From contig SXPC01000106.1 in the NCBI GenBank assembly GCA_005778225.1, forward strand, positions 1 to 35,389: a stretch of 35,389 nucleotides of DNA, in the 5' to 3' direction. A program made the position numbers and the translations under genes. This stretch comes from Planctomyces sp. (GTDB lineage: Bacteria; Planctomycetota; Planctomycetia; Planctomycetales; Planctomycetaceae). Below are positions 33,504 through 35,389 of the stretch, in pieces (the first letter of the stretch is position 1; each line of letters starts with the position of its first letter). The notes under the pieces were generated by a model. That model saw only the letters and a list, made by a program, of their open reading frames with translations, was not told the DNA's origin and searched no databases.

Positions 33504-34004
33504 TTATGAAATTTTTTTCTTGCATGATCTCAGCATGTCAAGAACATTGCACCAGGGTATTGAAAGCTGAATACAGACATCTGGTATTTTCACTTTACTC
33601 TTGGATTGTGGTGCGGGTTGCTCCATCGTAACAACCGTAAGATTGTGAAGGTGAGCATAAGCGATTAACCATGAGTCAGGAACATTTGCAAATTCCGCTT
33701 TCGCTGATGACTTGTATTGCTGATTTTCCTCGACCGTCTGAATGACTCGTTGGTAAGCTAGAAACAGGTCATCAGCGTCAGTTCCTCGAAAATATGGCCT
33801 GCGGTCTGTCTCTGCGATCCATTCAGCAAGATCGTCGTCTCCAGCCTCGATCTCTTTTTTTATAATATCGAGGCTGCATGCGATACCCTCGCTGCAAAGT
33901 TCGTCCAATGCACGCCAATATCCAGGGCACACGTCAAGTGGATAGGAAACGCGGCTTGTATGGATGAAAACATTTGCATCCAAGATGTATTTGAGATCAG
34001 CCAC
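33504..34004 (-). CDS. DUF4411 PIN-like domain protein (candidate toxin)
   Basis: 166 aa from the GTG at 34004, with GGGAG 4 bases upstream. The GTG overlaps the stop of the ImmA/IrrE gene (33997) by 8 bases, so translation is coupled. PIN-type acidic residues: Asp in KYILDANVFIHTS, Glu in IIKKEIEAGDDD, Asp in VPDSWLIAYAH. DUF4411 proteins are predicted PIN-fold RNases paired with XRE/ImmA-IrrE proteins, as here. A longer frame to 34064 would overlap the upstream gene by 68 bases and is less likely. Confidence 0.85.
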   Translation of the reverse strand: MADLKYILDANVFIHTSRVSYPLDVCPGYWRALDELCSEGIACSLDIIKKEIEAGDDDLAEWIAETDRRPYFRGTDADDLFLAYQRVIQTVEENQQYKSSAKAEFANVPDSWLIAYAHLHNLTVVTMEQPAPQSKSKVKIPDVCIQLSIPWCNVLDMLRSCKKKIS

Positions 34005-35169
34005 GTGACTCCCTGTTTTGTAGGAAGTCTGCGTATTTGTGGAAAGTGCTTCCTCGCATACCACTCAATCGATAAGCATCGTTGAAGAGTGTTCGTCCTT
34101 CTCGAGTGGAACTGACAAGAGCCTGACTGAACCTATTCCCTAATCGAGACGCTTGATCTCGGTAGTAATCACCGCCTCCGCCACCTTTTTCTTTTCTCTT
34201 GGCCTTATCGAGCTCCCACTCAGCCCTGACCTTTTTGTAGAACTCTCGAAAAGCCCTCGAGGGAATCAGTTTTAAATCTAATGCTCTCCTCGCCATTACA
34301 ACGGGTGATACCTTGTAAATGCTTGCTAGTTTTCGTAACTGGTCACCTGCACTAAATGACCTGTCCCAATCTTTAATTAGTCGTTCGGCAGGCACTAAAA
34401 ATTCGGCTGCTACTTGATTGGCAAACTTTTCTACTTCATCATCACCTGATTGTGTAAAAGGCAGATCAAAAACACCGCTTTGGCCGATCATCACATGCAC
34501 AAATTCATGAGCAAGCGTGAACATTCTCGCTGACTTTGAATCTGCTCCGTTTACAAAAATGAGCGGTGCATATTCATCATTCAGCACAAACCCGCGGAAT
34601 TCATCGACGCTCAATGCCCAATTTGTTTTCGTGCCCAGATACGAACTAGTTGAAACAAGAACTCCCACATTCTCGATTGATTCAACGAAAGTTTTCAGAG
34701 CATCTTTCCAAGTGGAGTGATTTGCAGCCCAACCATCCGTTAGCTGCAAAAGCGATTGCATGTTGCGGGCAGCAATCTCAATTGTGCTGTTTATAGAGGT
34801 TGCTCCTACAAACGGCAGTTTGTCTTCACCTATCGAAATGAGATATTCTCTCATCCATGATTGTCTTTGTTGCTGCTCGTAGATCGTGTTTAGAAGAGCT
34901 GCGCTAGGTCTTCGCACTCGAGCATCATCCAAGGTTCGAAAATCAGTTACCGGCAGTTTCTCACTTGGGGGACTAGCAAGAAAAAGATACCCAAGTGGTG
35001 TAGCAGTTAATTTTGCAAACGACTTCAGTTGGCTAAGACTTGGGTACTCAGAACCATCAAGCCAACCGTCAATTTTGTCAAATCGCTGACGTAACTTTTC
35101 TATTGACCGCCCGGAACGTTGGACAGCCCAGCGAATGACATCATGATTTGTGTGTACTTTGTTTTTCAT
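33997..35169 (-). CDS. XRE/ImmA-IrrE metallopeptidase-domain regulator (candidate antitoxin)
   Basis: 390 aa. The N-terminal ~70 residues form a degenerate HTH (EKLRQRFDKIDGWLDGSEYP, SLSQLKSFAKLTATPLGYLF), then a central domain, then the ImmA/IrrE zinc peptidase block MFTLAHEFVHVM (HExxH) with a downstream Glu in EKFANQVAAEFLVP. The C-terminal quarter is basic (KAKRKEKGGGGG) with a Ser/Arg-rich tail. Such proteins repress their operon and are cleaved or cleave upon stress, or neutralise the partner PIN protein. Base composition is visibly more AT-rich than the neighbours, consistent with acquisition. The operator candidates are at 35178-35216. Confidence 0.9.
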   Translation of the reverse strand: MKNKVHTNHDVIRWAVQRSGRSIEKLRQRFDKIDGWLDGSEYPSLSQLKSFAKLTATPLGYLFLASPPSEKLPVTDFRTLDDARVRRPSAALLNTIYEQQQRQSWMREYLISIGEDKLPFVGATSINSTIEIAARNMQSLLQLTDGWAANHSTWKDALKTFVESIENVGVLVSTSSYLGTKTNWALSVDEFRGFVLNDEYAPLIFVNGADSKSARMFTLAHEFVHVMIGQSGVFDLPFTQSGDDEVEKFANQVAAEFLVPAERLIKDWDRSFSAGDQLRKLASIYKVSPVVMARRALDLKLIPSRAFREFYKKVRAEWELDKAKRKEKGGGGGDYYRDQASRLGNRFSQALVSSTREGRTLFNDAYRLSGMRGSTFHKYADFLQNRESRG

Positions 35170-35177
35170 TGTTACAG

Positions 35178-35216
35178 CCGTACCTTTAAGGATTGTACGG
35201 GTGTGCGCATGTGCGC
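35178..35216. promoter_or_regulatory. Operator candidates for the XRE/ImmA module
   Basis: An inverted repeat CCGTAC (35178-35183)/GTACGG (35195-35200) lies 9 bases upstream of the ATG, next to a direct repeat TGTGCGC (35202-35208 and 35210-35216). The position over the leader and promoter fits XRE autorepression. A TTGACT at about 35250-35256 may be the -35. Confidence 0.5.
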
Positions 35217-35275
35217 GTCTATCTTTTTTCTACAATATCGGACGCGTTTTGAGTCAACTAAAATCTTTTTCTCCC

Positions 35276-35389
35276 CTACTCCTCCTTCCCCGCCTCCAGC
35301 ACGCTCAAGAACGCCTTCTGCGGAATCTCCACACTACCAAACTGCTTCCTCCGCTTCTTACCCTCTTTCTGCTTCTCCAGCAGTTTGCG
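35276..35389 (-). CDS. lepA: Elongation factor 4 (LepA), C-terminal end only
   Basis: The last 37 codons, cut by the window edge. The text [20 protein letters not shown] then [17 protein letters not shown] is the conserved C-terminal domain end of LepA, a ribosome-associated GTPase that acts in back-translocation or initiation. The gene is not in the ORF range because its start is outside. The XRE/ImmA module starts about 110 bases downstream of its stop. Confidence 0.93.
   Translation of the reverse strand, partial: RKLLEKQKEGKKRRKQFGSVEIPQKAFLSVLEAGKEE

Overview
The window looks like a chromosomal segment of a planctomycete (Planctomycetales). This is inference from gene content, with no rRNA in the window to confirm it: a DUF4332 protein, an ABC exporter carrying a zinc ribbon and DUF1854, an ammonium-channel/histidine-kinase fusion, a BatA/VWA protein, a tandem-ACT protein of planctomycete type, and many secreted proteins without recognisable function. 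LpxB shows a lipid A-containing Gram-negative envelope. Gene order is loose: genes are mostly monocistronic, on both strands, and separated by gaps rich in small palindromic repeats.

Layout. 1-1172: start of a Mn/Zn/Fe ABC uptake operon (lipoprotein, then ATPase cut by the window edge) behind a clear promoter with a palindromic operator. 1274-4327: PAS hybrid histidine kinase. 4670-9521: a DEDDy exonuclease, an unknown secreted protein, a Nif3-family protein, LpxB and a thioesterase. 9606-13138: repeat-rich stretch holding a sialidase-like protein, bracketed by a perfect 33-bp inverted repeat, and a VWA membrane protein. 13173-16032: HDAC-like deacetylase, small membrane protein and an outer-membrane-type protein with a cysteine-rich N-terminus. 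16359-19232: composite ABC exporter. 19584-20234: ParE/RelE-type toxin-antitoxin pair with its own promoter. 20243-22150: phospholipase C-like/DUF4332 fusion. 22359-25019: ammonium channel-histidine kinase-receiver fusion. 25270-27393: flippase-like protein plus glycosyltransferase 2, a likely lipid-linked glycan operon. 27600-33179: assorted metabolic and secreted proteins. 33340-35216: an AT-richer island with an XRE/ImmA-IrrE protein, a PIN-like DUF4411 protein and a small MbcA/ParS-like protein ended by an in-frame amber codon. 35276-35389: C-terminus of LepA.

How they fit. The two hybrid kinases share nearly the same kinase/receiver module on different sensors (PAS domains versus an ammonium channel), so they may feed a common phosphorelay. 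LpxB, the flippase/glycosyltransferase pair, the composite exporter and the secreted proteins are envelope functions. The two toxin-antitoxin-like loci and at least five families of dispersed palindromes are the accessory layer. The strongest candidates for something unusual are the Amt-kinase-receiver fusion, the ImmA/DUF4411/MbcA-like module beside lepA, and the repeat-bracketed sialidase.
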